Assembly: GCA_035222895.1 (NCBI GenBank)
Contig: JAVYIG010000699.1
Span: 413,121 to 477,120 of the forward strand
Origin: Strongylocentrotus droebachiensis
Lineage: Eukaryota > Echinodermata > Echinoidea > Camarodonta > Strongylocentrotidae
Direction of reading: 5' to 3'
Length of the DNA: 64,000 bases
The notes under the pieces are model-generated. The model saw only the letters and a list, made by a program, of their open reading frames with translations, did no database searches and was not told the DNA's origin. This document shows, in pieces, positions 23,546 to 36,606 of this stretch; position 1 is the first letter of the stretch, and every line of letters starts with the position of its first letter. A program made the translations under genes and the position numbers.

Positions 23546-25790
23546 GCAGTAGTAACGCCTACCTTTAAGGAATCGTAGGCTGAGAGCACCATCAAGTACT
23601 TTCAGAATTTTTTTTTTTTTTAAAAACAAGAAAGCGTTCAAACTGTCTTGATAGGAATAAAAAAGGGCATCTCATTTCTGTGAAAAAGTATTTCAAAATC
23701 GGACTAAAATCTTTTCTGAATTATTGTTATTCTGTATAAAAGTACATTTAAATCATTTTCATAAGATAGAAGGTATAAAGAAGAGGTTAATAGCCAAAAA
23801 ATATGATTTCTTCGCATATCTGTTGAAGATTGAAACATTGTTTAAACCGAAAACGTTTACAAAACACTCCATTCCATGTTTTCTTCATGTGAACACATCA
23901 GTGGCGACAGACGAGCTTAGCTTATTTTGAGAAGCGCCAGAAAGCCGTAAGTGCAGGAATTTGGCAAGAGGTAGATGATCCCAAAACTTCAATATTTGTA
24001 GAAAAGAGCTTAAACAAAGAGTGCGCATGAACTTGTAAATTTGCCACACCTAAAATATAACAAAACAAAAAAGGGATAATCTTAAACTTTGAACTATCCA
24101 ACAGTACTATTTCATTTCATGATAAAAGTGCATTAAACTTCAAAACCTCAAAAAGTGCAGAAACTTCTTTCCTTTGTGTCTATCAAGGGGGAGAGAAGTT
24201 GAGAGACTCTGAAAGGTGTTTGTGCGACGATACCGCAGCAAATTAGCAAAGAATAGATGATAATTATGCCACAAACTCGAAAGGAAATGAGCGATAAAGA
24301 TGAAATTATCTCTCATCGCTATCTCTGTACCTCTGTATAGAGCTAGGATGAAAATGTAGTTAGTTCCTCAATAGGAATAAAATTCAAATGATTTGCGATG
24401 TCGTTAAATCATCAAGACACAAATCATCACCACAGATATCGTTCAAAAGGACAATGATTTGTAAAAGTCGTTTGAATACACAGAATTACAGACCATGACT
24501 ATATTTGTATTTTTTTTCCTTCATTTTGGTGATACCAGAGTGACACAAGAATAGAAATAGATAATGAACGATGAACGCGTTGGGTTGGGTCCTGCTAAAG
24601 AAGGCTATTTTCAGGCTAGACAGCTTGTCGTATCTTTGTCACGGATTAATGGTCCGTTTCGATTCCAATTTGGGTTTCGAGGTCCCCAAAACAGAGATCT
24701 CCCAAAACAAACTTCACAGGACAAACAACAGATAAAATCCTACAATCATCTATTGAAATGGTACCTATTTTGATGGGCAGTAACATGTATTGCATACCGA
24801 ACTTGAAATGAACTTGAAATACATGTAGATGATAGAGTCTGGTAATCAACTATAAGCAGTTGTGAAATTGACTGTATGTAGATAAAATGTAAGTATTGCA
24901 TCAGGAACATTCCTGTGTGGAAAAATACCATACCATATCATATTTATGAGTAAATACCAGTGCATATTCATTGAATCATCAAGTGTGGTGTAAATTACAT
25001 TAAAGAAACAATGGTGATATGAAGATGTATTACTTTTGTAAATATTTACTGGTAAGTCAAAATGTGAATTTTGGTATTGCAGCCATATATACAAGTCATA
25101 CAATTAGCTGGAGATGCAGAAATCAATGATATTAGTAGTAAAATCAATGATATTACTAGTAAAAGCAGTGACCATTTCAGTCACTCTCAATTTCATATTT
25201 TCAAAATTCACTTGGATTATCAGACAACTTGACACCAACCTAATTCATCTTCCAAACCGACATCAAAGTCTCGATACAAGAAAGCAGTGAACAAAAGCCC
25301 AGTGGGTGACTCGGCTTATACACTTCAACTCAGCTTTACTAATCGTCAAAAGAACGGAACCCCATCTTTTCTTCCTCTCTGTCACTCCCTTACGACTTGT
25401 TGCTCTATCAAAACAAAATCATCTCTCATCTCCGCGATAATCAATTGTGGTTTTATTCATCTGAATACCACCCCGCCAGGTGCAAGCTCTTGGTTAATTA
25501 GTTCCATTTTCCCCCCTCTTTTGATGAAATTCCTTCTCCGTTTTACAACCCTTTTTTTCTTCAAGTGGTGTTTTGAAAACGAGACCCGATGGTTTGATTA
25601 TCAATACACGTAATTGACTTTTGGATTGTTATTTGAGTTATTTGATTTCTTCATCTCCATTTCATTTCTTCTATATTTTCTTCCCCTTCCGGGATTATTC
25701 AAATGAACAGACAAGGGTGGGATGACTGAATGCACATTGATATATTTTTGTTTTCCCTCTTTCGTTCTTCTCTTCTTCCTTTTGTTTGAA
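23546..25790. other. Gene-free stretch
   Basis: AT-rich background with a poly-T run (23611-23622) and a short tandem repeat of AAAATCAATGATATTA (about 25112-25165). No splice-bounded open segment stood out. Confidence 0.45.
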
Positions 25791-25852
25791 GCGCCCAAAA
25801 GGGCATTTAATCAGATCATTTTTCAGAGAGTTAACACCGTTCTAGCTCCCAA
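25791..25852. repeat. Palindrome family P, copy 2
   Basis: GCCCAAAAGGGCATTTAATC faces GAGTTAACACCGTTCTAGCT, a diverged copy of the family palindrome. Confidence 0.6.
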
Positions 25853-26642
25853 GAGATGGTTTGTCTTCTCGTTATTTGAAGCCTGAATCTACTTTATACC
25901 AGCTTAATTTAATACAAGCACAGCAGTCAAGGCTGTACAATTTGTGTACATTAACTCTCCACTTTTCACTCAAATCTCCTTTACAATTGTTTGTGAATAA
26001 TGTGATTAGGCTTGATTCAATAAAACATATCAATAAAAAAAGAAATAACTAAAACTGAGGGTTCAGAAAAAAAATTAGGGGCTCAAGTGCAATGATCCCA
26101 TGTAAAATGATAATTCTGATATTTGGGCAGGCCATATGTTATAATAGGGGTTGCATTTGATTCAAGTCTGAGTGATTGGGGGTTATGTAAAGTACCCTTG
26201 CTTATATCAAAACCCTGCAGTAATTTCTCTTTTATTTATAACGATATTCTTTTTAAATGGTTTGTGGTAAAAATTTGTCTTGTTTTTCAAAAGAGACTTC
26301 TACAAATCTAGACCAATGTCATAAATCATATCTGAAAAGTGCAAAGAGGGCAACATTTTTCAACATTCTAAAAGTTCATCCACCCCTTGCTATTGAAGGA
26401 TAATTAATTTCTTTCATAAGATAATGTAATTTATGTTTTGAAATTTGAAACATTCCATAATAAAAACTGGCAAATATTTATATCGGTTATGAAGAGATAT
26501 TCATACAATATGAAAGAAAAACTTGCAAAAAAAATAATCTAAGCCTTTGTCCCTAAGGCATTTTGGAATAGTTGTTTACACAATGTATTTTGAATTACCC
26601 AACATATTTGTTCACTTTACCTTGAACTATACAAGAGATCTA
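25853..26642. other. Gene-free stretch
   Basis: Very AT-rich. Nothing recognised. Confidence 0.5.
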
Positions 26643-27068
26643 AGAGCGCGTTTATCTAGGCTTGCCACTAGATATGTACATATCGTACCCCACTATCGAA
26701 CCCCACTATCATACCCCACTATACGATCGTGATTTGCGGGATGTCGCGTTTATCTTCTCTTCACGATTCAAAATAGAAAATAGAATAGCAGACAGTTTCT
26801 CGGAGGTCAAATTCACACACATGCTTGTACACAACACCTGTGTGGTCCTATTTGTATGTGACGTTCAAAACAGCTTTGCGTTTATCGACCCCTCAGAAAC
26901 GTGATTCTGGCTGTATGTCACATACAAAACGCACCTTTTTGCGTCTTTTGATATGCCCATATCTAAAGACGTTTGAAAAAGGCTTTGCGTTTATCTACTT
27001 CTAAATTTGCCTGAAAGACATTTGAGAAACCTGATTCTAGCCAAAAATTTCCTAGATAAACGCAACCT
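26643..27068. mobile_element. Probable MITE family G
   Basis: Left end AGAGCGCGTTTATCTAGG and right end CCTAGATAAACGCAACCT form about 18-bp inverted repeats with three mismatches. GCGTTTATC recurs inside at about 26737, 26877 and 26979. Non-coding. The target duplication is unclear. Confidence 0.7.
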
Positions 27069-27595
27069 AAGTCAAAACAACTGGTCTTTCTTACACAGTA
27101 AACTATAATAGGATCGATGAAAAGGATTTTCAAAAATTCTTTCATTTTAAAAGTGGAACAATTCAGAGTTTAATAGGTGGCACCGATTCAGAGATATGTC
27201 TGCTTTAAAATAGTACTTTAGGGCAATAAGTGATACACTTCGTGCCTCCATGATATAACCACGCATTTTCCCCGACCTGCAAAACCAAGGTTGACTTGTA
27301 CTTTTTAGGCAGGTCATGGCAGCTGAGCTATCCGTGAGATGTACAAAAACCTTCAAACGGTTACCAAGTTTTTGTTAAAGCTTGTTAGGGTCCAACGCCC
27401 CATTAATTTCAGGCTACATGGCATTGGTACATTTCAGACGCTTTATCATGCCAGAGAGACGAATAATAATAATAATGTCTTTTTTATTTCTCTTTCTTCT
27501 CTTTTCAGCTGAAAAGAAAATAGAGAGAGAGAGGCGCGAAGGTCCTGGATAAAAAAAACGTCCCTAATCATCTTTAGAGTTTTGCTTGGGGACCA
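27069..27595. other. Gene-free stretch
   Basis: Short (AAT)n at about 27464-27477 and a GAGAGAGAGAGG run near 27521. Nothing else recognised. Confidence 0.5.
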
Positions 27596-27743
27596 GGGAC
27601 CTGTTTCACAAAGCCTTTTTTCAATGACAAATGACAAAAATCAGTGACAAATCTGCTGATAACCAATCAGAAGCAAGGATTTCACTAGCTTATAACAAAA
27701 ACTGGCATTTGTCATTGATGACAAGTTTTGTGAAACTGGCCCC
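27596..27743. mobile_element. Short MITE family C (GTTTCACAAA ends)
   Basis: About 148 bp with ends GGGACCTGTTTCACAAAG / TTTTGTGAAACTGGCCCC. A central AACCAATCAGAAG contains an inverted CCAAT-type box. Internal TGACAAATGACAAA repeats. CAG or CCA lies close to both ends, but the duplication cannot be fixed. Related by its terminal motif to families B and L. Confidence 0.7.
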
Positions 27744-30700
27744 AGGGGTGAAGGGACTCTCTGGTGGACCAAATAGAATGCCTCTCGACTTCTGCTCCGT
27801 TCGATTGTCAAGTGAAAAGGTTGAATGTGAGTCGGGGTTTAGAGTCGATACAAAGGGGAACAATACGTGAACGAGCGATCGTATTGTCGCCCAGATAATG
27901 CGGCCAGGTATGCCCCAAAAACATGTTCGAATAACCGACAAATTGGGCCTTGGTTCAGTCGCATATTTACAGTCATCACTCCCAAGTCTTTATCAACAAT
28001 TTAATGCGACAGGTCGTCAAAACCATTGCTGTTATAAGCCACTCCACACCTCTACAGAGCATTTATCATTTCTTTCTCAATGTGGGGCAAAATTTTAAAC
28101 CCCTTTCTTGGGATTTTGTTAGGAACAGCTCGCCAAGAAATTCAAATAAACACTAATTTCATACTCAACAAGATCAAATAACTTATTTTCTGCATTGTCA
28201 CATGATGTGTCAATTTGGTTTAGCTAATACAATAGAAATATATTGAAATGAACATGTGTTCATGATTATTGACATACAATTTAAGATTAGAAACTTGAAA
28301 TGATTACTGTAAGCCCATATCAAATAGTATCTTATATATTTTCATTCTCAATTTTTGAAGGAGGATTATTTCTGATAAATGGGTCATCTAATGGTATAAT
28401 AGAAGGCTTGATCCAATCCTATTGCTACAATTGTAAGCATACAATACCCAAATCTTAGAATTGTTCATATTTTAATTCCTCTCCCCAATACAACCAATCC
28501 CTATGAAAATGTCCTTATAATCTATAAGTACAATTTCAACATTTCTTTTTAGTTTTGATGGTCACAATGCTTATCTTTTGCACTTTTGCCTGAATTCCTA
28601 TTTTCATTTTGAATTGGTACCGTATATATTCACACTTGACCAATATGTGAAAAGTGGATTTGTCCCAAATTGTGTTTCTGTGACAGATGTGACACATTAA
28701 AGCTTACATCTAGAAATATTCAACAGAAGCCCTAATTCAACCAGTCCATCTTTCATTCTTGAGTTACGATGCACACAAAAACATAACATTTACAAGAGGT
28801 ATAAATATAAATAATTGTTAACTGTATATCGCCTGGTAAGAGCCAGTAAGGAATCAACTCTGTGCAAAAGCATGAAAGCATATGAGTGACCACCCTACTG
28901 ATTCTGACCAGACAATATTCAGTATATTGCTTTGTTACATGAAGCTTCGAGGCAGTATGCATATAATTGGGTAGCCCTTTTAAGAGATTCTTTTAAGCCC
29001 TTTAAGTAAACATTACTAGAAACAGTCTAGAGCTCGAAAGGAAAGCTGGACCCAAACGAATGCTATGCAAACTGGTCCTTAAGAAGTAGCAAGTCTAGGA
29101 CAATGGGTCTAGGCACTCTTCAAATAGTTCCCGGACTATTAGAGAGTTTGTTTTCAAACAGACCCTGTCCATTCAGGACTAAAGGGGTCCATTCAGAGGA
29201 CTAGCTGGACCTATTGACTGGACTAAGTTCTCGGGTGGGTGTCGATGGTATTTGTTGGTCTAAGCAAAGAAGGTCCAAGATGATTCAGGATGAGAGTGGA
29301 AAAGGAAGTAACATGTATGCATATAGCCAACAGGCCAACAAATCTCTCACAGTAGCACATGCATGTATAATTATATGTATGTATGTACGTACACGTATAT
29401 AGGCTTACACTGAAATGTATAACATCTATAAATGTAAGACTTTTAGAGTAGTCCCTAATGCAATGCTAAATATAATGGATGCAATTAAATGTATCTGTTA
29501 ATTGACTCTAATTCCCCTCGCTCACAGGGACCACATTATTTTGTATATTTTGTTGTATTGTGTATTTGTGCAATGCTATAAAAGATTACCAGGTAGAACT
29601 AGAAGTCATGGAAATAGCAAGATGATTTAGTATGACTCTAGTAGACACTGCCAATCATACATTTAATCGCCTCTCTTTTTATCATCAAACACAACAGTTA
29701 CTTGCTTTTAAATAAATAAAAAATCACTGAAATCAAAAGTCTGCTGCATTCATCAAAAGGGTCTTCACCTTCCCATCTTTATCCCCCGAGAAAAGATCCA
29801 TAATTGATAAGCGCTGAGGTCTTCGAAGAGGGCTGTTACGGTCATTATCATTGTCATGAAGAATATATTCACATCTCAGTAAGACATGGAAACATTAGAG
29901 GCGACATGTGTCGAGTCGATGTACTTTAGGGGTAGACGTGAAAAGACAACGTGAGATGTTAGGCGTGGGACTGGTAGGTGTCAAATGTGATTTCTTGTTA
30001 AAGCTGGGTGAGATTCACACCCGCGAGGCAGTGTCATTAATACGCTTCAATCGCCATAGAAACAGAAGCGACTTCATAGAAGCAAACAATTGCACTTTAT
30101 GCTGGATAATTTATGGTTAAACAACTGTTTTCGCATTTTCCTGAATGTACCAACTTTCTTGGTTGATATAATCTTAGATTACACTGACAAACAAGTAAAT
30201 ACTTATTTTGAAGGCATTGAGAATCTTTATTCAATCAATCGTGTAACTCTTTTGGCGATATCTTGTCGGGCCATTTTCATAGAAGCAATCATTGCTCTAT
30301 ATCTTTAAGAATTTATAATCAAACACCTTAAGGGGTATATTTTTTTCCATTTTCTTTCATTTCATCAACTTTCAATTGTTCTGATATTTACATGAAGTAG
30401 ATTTCTACTAAGGAAATGTACACCATGAAATGTACACTAACAACGGCATACCAATATCCATCATTATTGGTTCATAGTAGAAAGTAATGCTGAGGGATCA
30501 GTGAACTGTCCATGTTAACAATGACACTACCACAGGCAGATATACATTGTATAAAGGCAATGGGATTTGAGATCTGTGGTAGCGGGAGTGTTAACACGAA
30601 TGGAATTGAAATACAAATTGACGAGCAGGACCATGTGTTTAAGCGGCCCCGAAGAACAAATTTGTTTCCCATCGATATGAACACATGCTCCAAGCAGCTG

Positions 30701-32069
30701 GGGAGAACTCTTAATAAATGAAAGTCGAGAACTAATGGGAGTTTTAATTTGATGAAAGTATTGAAAGAAAGTTGATTATTAACTTTCATAGATCTGTGGT
30801 TGTAGGATTCCTACGAAGTACGATTGTTTGTTGAGGACAAGAAAGTCGTAAGTGTATGTGGAATTGTGCTGAACTTACTGCCTTTTGAGCTTAACTTTCA
30901 TTGCAGTTACCATTCAGAAGTAAAAGTAAACTTCATGCAAAATAATCTAACGACCGACATATATTCACATGCTTCAAAGTCCACACTGTATTTTGAAACA
31001 TAGAATATCACTCATTTTGATTAGAAGAGACAACTTCTCAAGATGTTAGCGGGCATTGACTCTTCATGTAAATGTTGTAACTTGTAAGTAAAGCAGGTCA
31101 TACACTGCATACATTCATGCCTGTTAGACTATCAACAGACAATACATGTATATCACATGCTTATCAATGTATTTAACAAAGTTGCTGCTATGTCAGGCAA
31201 GCATAGAAACCCTTTTTGATTCACCTGACCCCTCCCACTAAATATGGATGGTAGTAATCTACATTTACACAGATTGCACGCAAATAACAAGCAAATCGAG
31301 ACAAAGCGGGCGCTACATACAAGGCGCATCGGTTAAACGCATCAAACATGCGTGTCAAGTATTCCACAGTGACCGCGCCCCAAGAGGCTAATCTGTAGCG
31401 CGACCGGCGACACTCAAAAGGATGCTACATTAGCCGAACATGCTACAGGACTCATTCTGATGAGGTCCTGACACGACCTTTGACCTCGGAAACGATCGCA
31501 CTCTCCAATTCATTATTGGAAGTGAACTGCGTGGTGTAATGGATTTTCCACCTTTTCTATGCAATCTGCAATGTAAGCTATCAGCATCCAGCTTTCTGAA
31601 TGAATCAGTTTGAAGTGTGTGTATGACCAGAAGATGTACATTTAAAAAAATTAGAATCAATACAAGAAAATGTAAATGTTGGTGCAATGTCTGGTATCCC
31701 TTAGGTAAGGTTCAAAATGTGACTGATTTCCTATGAAATTCCATACATCGTACTTGCTTTTTTCATCTGGAAATCTATACTAAAAATAAAATAAGTAAAT
31801 TTGCAACATTTCATTCTTTTTATTCCCTTTTTGGTAGAAAAGAAACTAAACAAAACCACAAGATCAAAACAAATTTAATTTAGTAATCTCCTTTCAAAAT
31901 TCAAAAGACAAAACTTGGCCTCTCTTTAAAATCTTGGAGAAACATATCTCCCAAGTGTAAACATATTTGATGTAAATTAAGTTTGTCAGAAGAAACACTT
32001 TCATCCTTCATACCTAAGGCTCGTCTTGATCGACATCTTGCCCCCAAAACCCACTTCTTGAACCATAAG
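27744..32069. other. Gene-free stretch
   Basis: 4.3 kb of mostly AT-rich DNA. Two patches are less AT-rich: 29930-30110 and 31300-31500. The second contains GACCTTTGACCTC, a DR1-like pair of nuclear-receptor half sites. A 70-codon + frame at 30512-30721 and an overlapping 105-codon minus frame are open on both strands but match nothing I recognise. Short GGTCCATTCA repeats occur around 29170-29210. Confidence 0.4.
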
Positions 32070-32312
32070 TATCAATTCTTCAATTCGATAATTGCAATGC
32101 CAGACAAATAGATGAATTACTGGACTATTTGGGTCTTTTTCAGCCAAAATATGAACTCTTTGATTCAATAACTGCAATGCCAGACGAGTAGACTAATTGT
32201 CCTGTTATTGGGTCTTTATAAGTCACAATATAGATTCCAAGTGTTTTTTAACCCAGTTCAATAATTGCATTCCCACATCTAAGGACTAATTACTGGACTA
32301 TTGGGTCCGACG
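32070..32312. repeat. Degenerate tandem repeat, about 3 units
   Basis: Three diverged units of about 80-95 bp, each carrying a TTCAATAATTGCAATGCC-like start, CTAATTACTGGACTAT and TTGGGTC. Confidence 0.7.
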
Positions 32313-32789
32313 CTTGCTAAATAATCGGACCTATTTCTTAATCTGGACTTTTGTCTGGTCAGCGCCTCAGCGGTCAAAGTCACGCCAGGTTCAGACTCGG
32401 CTAAAAGTTGGTGATGACAGATTCATCACCTTATTTTTAACGAATAATTGCTGCACTGGGGATTAATTTAGGGTGAACTGTTTTGCAGACTTGGTGCTGA
32501 ATTTGATATCACTCTTAAGATGGTTTTTAGAATGATCGAACCAGATGTGGCCCGATTCTGTTGCATATCTTCTAAAATGATCTATAATTGTGTTGCATTC
32601 TTGTTAGAATCTTATCATAGGTTTGAAGAAGCTTGCAGTTGCAGAACAGAAACTGAAAATTACCAGGACCGGTCATTTTTCGTAAATAATTTGTTAATTA
32701 AGAAAATAACCTTTTATAAATGTTAAATTACCCATGAGATACATATCTTCAGTGATTTAAGAATCTAATCAAAATACAGGAAAATTGTG
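32313..32789. other. Gene-free stretch
   Basis: The 68-codon + frame at 32520-32726 has no recognisable family or splice context. Otherwise AT-rich and featureless. Confidence 0.45.
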
Positions 32790-32793
32790 TTAA

Positions 32794-33159
32794 AGGTAAA
32801 GACCAGTATTGGAAACGCCCCAATTTCAAAAAATGAAATGGAAGCTCTCATTACCAATCATGTGAAAGAATATGTTTTGACTAATACATAACGATAAAAA
32901 ATTTGCCGGGAAAACGCCTACTAATTCATTTATTTGGTAAATTTGTTTCTCTCATGGTCGTGTGAGAGATATAGGGTAGTCCCATATACATCTTTCTGTG
33001 TATAGTGCTTGTAACTTTACGAAGAATGGGCCTAATTTCTTATCATTTTCATGATTCCAGAACCTTGCAGATGCTAGATGCTAGATGATCAACCTTTTCT
33101 CATCGATTCCACAACGTTTCTTCACAATGCAATCGCATGACCATAACTGGTCTTTACCT
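32794..33159. mobile_element. MITE family A, copy 3 (TTAA target)
   Basis: 366 bp, uninterrupted, TTAA at 32790-32793 and 33160-33163, same ends and orientation as copies 1 and 2. It differs by only scattered substitutions. Confidence 0.92.
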
Positions 33160-33206
33160 TTAATATGAAACCACTTATGCAACAGAATCACAGCATAATT
33201 ATGTCT

Positions 33207-33270
33207 GCCAGGAGTAGAAGGGCGTTGACTTCATATAAGACCACTTTACCAAGAGTACCTTTCTGGCTCT
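33207..33270. repeat. Palindrome family P, copy 3
   Basis: GTAGAAGGGCGTTGACTTC faces AGAGTACCTTTCTGGCTCTT. It lies between A copy 3 and element F, with gaps of about 45 and 2 bases. Confidence 0.6.
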
Positions 33271-33272
33271 TA

Positions 33273-33760
33273 TTAGACCCCGTTCTCACTCACTTCGTTG
33301 GAGCGCTCCTCAGGAGCGCTCTAACTAAGACCCGCTCCTCAGGAGCGGTTCTAAGGTGAGTGAGAATGCTCAAAGTGGTCCAGGAAGCGGACTTCTGGAC
33401 CGCTCCAGAAGTCCACCTTCCGAGGTGGTCTTGAGGAGCGGGTCTTATTAAGAGCGCTCCAGAGCGCTCTAACGTGCAATGTGAACGGAAAGCGTACTTT
33501 GAGCGGAAGTGAGATAGTGACGTTGCGTGCGAAACATGTAGTACGGTACATACGGTTTGGATTCCGCGCGCGAAAAAAATTGACCCGCCTACCTGAGCTG
33601 CCATAGCAACAAGACCACTTTGACTCGTGGAGCGGTTTGAGCCATAAAAACTGCTCGGAGTGTGAACGCTCGCAAACCGTTCCTCAAGACCCGTTCCTCT
33701 GGAGCGGTCTGGAGCGGTCTAACTTGGAGCGCTCTCAAAGTGAGTGAGAACGGGGTCTAA
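33273..33760. mobile_element. MITE family F, GC-rich and highly palindromic
   Basis: About 488 bp with near-perfect inverted ends TTAGACCCCGTTCTCACTCA / TGAGTGAGAACGGGGTCTAA. TA is a possible target duplication. The inside is dense in short palindromes (GGAGCGCTCC, CCTCAGGAGCG, GAGCGCTC) and GGAGCGGTCT repeats. Open frames of 104 and 66 codons on the minus strand are not protein-like. Confidence 0.85.
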
Positions 33761-35160
33761 GAGTAAAATTTATATGCTTAGAAAACTTTGGTAGGTTGAA
33801 CTCTCTGCTGTGACACAATTATAGCAGATATATTGTTTTGGGAGAGAGCAAGAAGGATATAAATTAATTAAAAACACTTCACAAAGTGTGATTGAATTCT
33901 GGCTGTCATCATGTGATATCCAGTCATTGTTTTACATTTAGAAGGTTCAGTAATCAGTACATGTGTAATCAATTTATACAGTTGCACGTGCAAATTGGCA
34001 ACATATGAAAAGCATTACACGTCCATTATAAACATCTACTTTCAGTTTGAATGTAGCTAACAATACCTATCACATGAGTGACACTTTCATGTATCAAAAC
34101 ACATCTCTAGTTCAAAAATATTTTCAGTAGTAGAATATATCACACTTCTCAAATGACACAACATGTTTTGCATTCCAAATTTCCAACATAACTTATTTGA
34201 AAACAATGGTAGTTAATCCATGTTGATGACGTTGGATATTTTGTTTGAGCTTTTATACATCTGAAACAGGGGTGTATCCAGGATCATTTTAGAAGAGGGG
34301 ACACACTGCTGAAAAGTTTTCTGATAAAAAAGAACGAAAAAGAAGGGCATGCAAACATAATTGTAAGATGCTTATGAGGTAGGAGAATAGAAGGGGGCAC
34401 AAGAAGACAAAGAGGATTTGCTGCGACAGCACTTCTTTGTGAACTTAATTTATGCCTATTGGGTTATTAATAAGGGGCGCAGAAACACCAGACACTGTAT
34501 ATCCGGCATCGTTCTGAAAGCACAAACAATTATACAGGTGTTTGTTTTTTATACCTGCTAACCTACTTAAAAACATATTTGCTCCCTTTCTCTAATATCT
34601 TACCCAGCTTCCTAGGCCAGGTAAAACCTCTCCGCACGACTCTCAGGCAAACACTATCGTTCTCACCGTCTACCTGTACGTTCCTGATGACGTTGGCTGA
34701 GAAAAAGTCAAGTTTGGCTTAGCAATTAACCCTGAAACCTTGTTTCATTGCCGTTTTCAAACCATGTAATCGAGTTAGCAACTGAACACAGCAACTATCC
34801 CACTGCCTCACTTCTCAAGTTTTCTGTGTGTTTGGAGTTGACAATTGCATTAAAAAAACAAAAAAACATTTGTGTTCTTGATAACTTCTAGTTCTATTCA
34901 GAGTGCTACGATAAGGCATTGGGGTATGTGATAAAACCCAACTGCCAAATGCGGTGAATTTTGACACAATATATTTTTAATCGGACTAGTATTAACAGGT
35001 TGTTTTTCCCCAAGTTGGCTGCAATATAACCATAAGAAAGTTAAAATTCACATCGATGCAATACACACATCACTATAGCAACCCATTATCCTATACATGC
35101 TTCCTCTATGTACAAGACCACTACAAGTTTAGAAGATATTGTAGCTTATTATCCAATGAA
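33761..35160. other. Gene-free stretch
   Basis: AT-rich background. Nothing recognised. Confidence 0.5.
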
Positions 35161-35166
35161 CTTCAT

Positions 35167-35581
35167 CAGGGTTCTTGTTAATTTTTCTGATAGCAGGCTA
35201 TTTATGATTTACAGGAGGCTACTAAAATTGCAAAAGAAAAATCTCTGTGCGCGTAGCGCACATCACGAGCGCGAAGCGCGAAGTCCCTTGCGGCCGGGGT
35301 CCAGGGCCCGCCCAAGGGCCCTGGAAGCTTTAGGGTTTTAGATGCTCTCTGGTACTATCTTAGCCTTATTTTTGAAGATATGACCACACTGTATGAGCCA
35401 TAGTTTAATGATAAAGATCATGAATATGATTAGTGTGTGTGTGTGTGTGTGTATGTAACACTGATTTAAAAGACAAAGTAGGCTACTAGGACTATTATTT
35501 TTATCAATGAAAAAAAAAGAAAAAATAGTTTTCACACTAAAAAACTGTCACAAGCAAGGGTATTGAATTCACAATGCATAA

Positions 35582-35618
<37 letters not shown>

Positions 35619-35683
35619 GCCGGCTACGATTGCCGTTACAGCCGGAAAAAATAGCCGGTTGCCGGCTATTAACAAGAACCCTG
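35167..35683. mobile_element. MITE family K (hAT-like ends)
   Basis: 517 bp with inverted ends CAGGGTTCTTGTTAAT / ATTAACAAGAACCCTG, flanked by CTTCAT on both sides (35161-35166 and 35684-35689). CAGGG ends resemble hAT, but hAT normally duplicates 8 bp. An internal block (35246-35335) has GCGCGTAGCGCAC and GCGCGAAGCGCG hairpins followed by GGCCCGCC and GGGCCCTGG. Also inside are a TG run, a 30-base poly-T and repeated AGCCGGCTA. Confidence 0.82.
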
Positions 35684-35770
35684 CTTCATCACATATGTAA
35701 AGGATCGCAGAGGAGAGTACAAAATATCTTGCAGAAAGAGCATAATAATGATTGTTATTTTGTCTGTGAA

Positions 35771-35836
35771 GAACCACAAGGGCGTTGACTCTATACAGAA
35801 GAATTAGAGTTGATGCGTGTCTTGCTCTGAGCAGAG
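35771..35836. repeat. Palindrome family P, copy 4
   Basis: CCACAAGGGCGTTGACTCT faces AGAGTTGATGCGTGTCTTGC across 14 bases, then GCTCTGAGCAGAGAA. Confidence 0.6.
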
Positions 35837-36241
35837 AATTTGTTGATCACAAAATATTTCTTTTGACTCAGAGACATAAAAATATAAACCGCAAATTGAT
35901 AAAAACACATTAAGGAAAATGAACATCTTTACGATGATGATTTAAGACATTTATCCATCAACGAGAAAGACCATCTCCCAATCACGGTCGTAATTTGAAA
36001 ATTTGCTTTCAGCGCTGCGCACGAAATGATCACCGCGCTAAGTAGACTCGGGGCAAGAGCGGATAAATTGCTCTAAAAACCCCACTCCGGTTTCTGATGT
36101 CGTTGCCGTTAACGAGAGAAGAAATCTACTCAAGGCTAAGTCACATTCCATTACACGAACAAGCCATTCTTGGTTCGGAGAGGTTGCTTGCGAGAGAGAG
36201 CGTGCGGTGGTGGTTTTTTTTCGGCGGCCATCCCAGCTTTC
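35837..36241. other. Stretch with a GC-richer block
   Basis: 36010-36235 is GC-richer than its surroundings. A 124-codon minus frame (36038-36412) ends in a protein-like segment (EWLVRVMECDLALSRFLLSL), but its beginning lies in a tandem duplication. I do not recognise a family, so it is not called a gene. Confidence 0.35.
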
Positions 36242-36606
36242 GTTGACCTCCGTATATCGGGGAATATATGCTTGTTCAAAATGCACTTGAGGCTTAGTGT
36301 TATGTGTGATATTAATAATATATGAAGATGATATTCCTTTACTACTAGGTTTAGTTTGTGGTATTATTGAAGTTAGAAGTTTATCCTCTAATGCCCAATA
36401 TATATAAATCAAAATTTGTTGACCTCAGTATATCGGGAAATGTAATGCTTGTTCAAAATGCACTTGAGGCTTGATATTATGTGTGCTTTTTATATAATAT
36501 GAATATGATATTCGTTTTCCACTATGTTTATTTTTATGGTATGTTTTATTATTGAAGTTAGAAATTTATCCTCTACTGCCCAATATCGAAATCAAAATTT
36601 GTTAAT
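36242..36606. repeat. Tandem duplication, unit about 180 bp
   Basis: Copy 1 at 36242-36417 and copy 2 at 36418-36606 both begin GTTGACCTC.GTATATCGGG and contain CTTGTTCAAAATGCACTTGA. They end ATCAAAATTTGTT, with indels between them. Confidence 0.85.

Noticed and set aside
30472-30789. 105-codon minus and 70-codon plus frames over the same DNA
   Set aside because: Open on both strands by chance. No domain, no convincing splice context and no start context.
33290-33604. 104-codon minus frame
   Set aside because: Lies wholly inside the palindromic MITE F.
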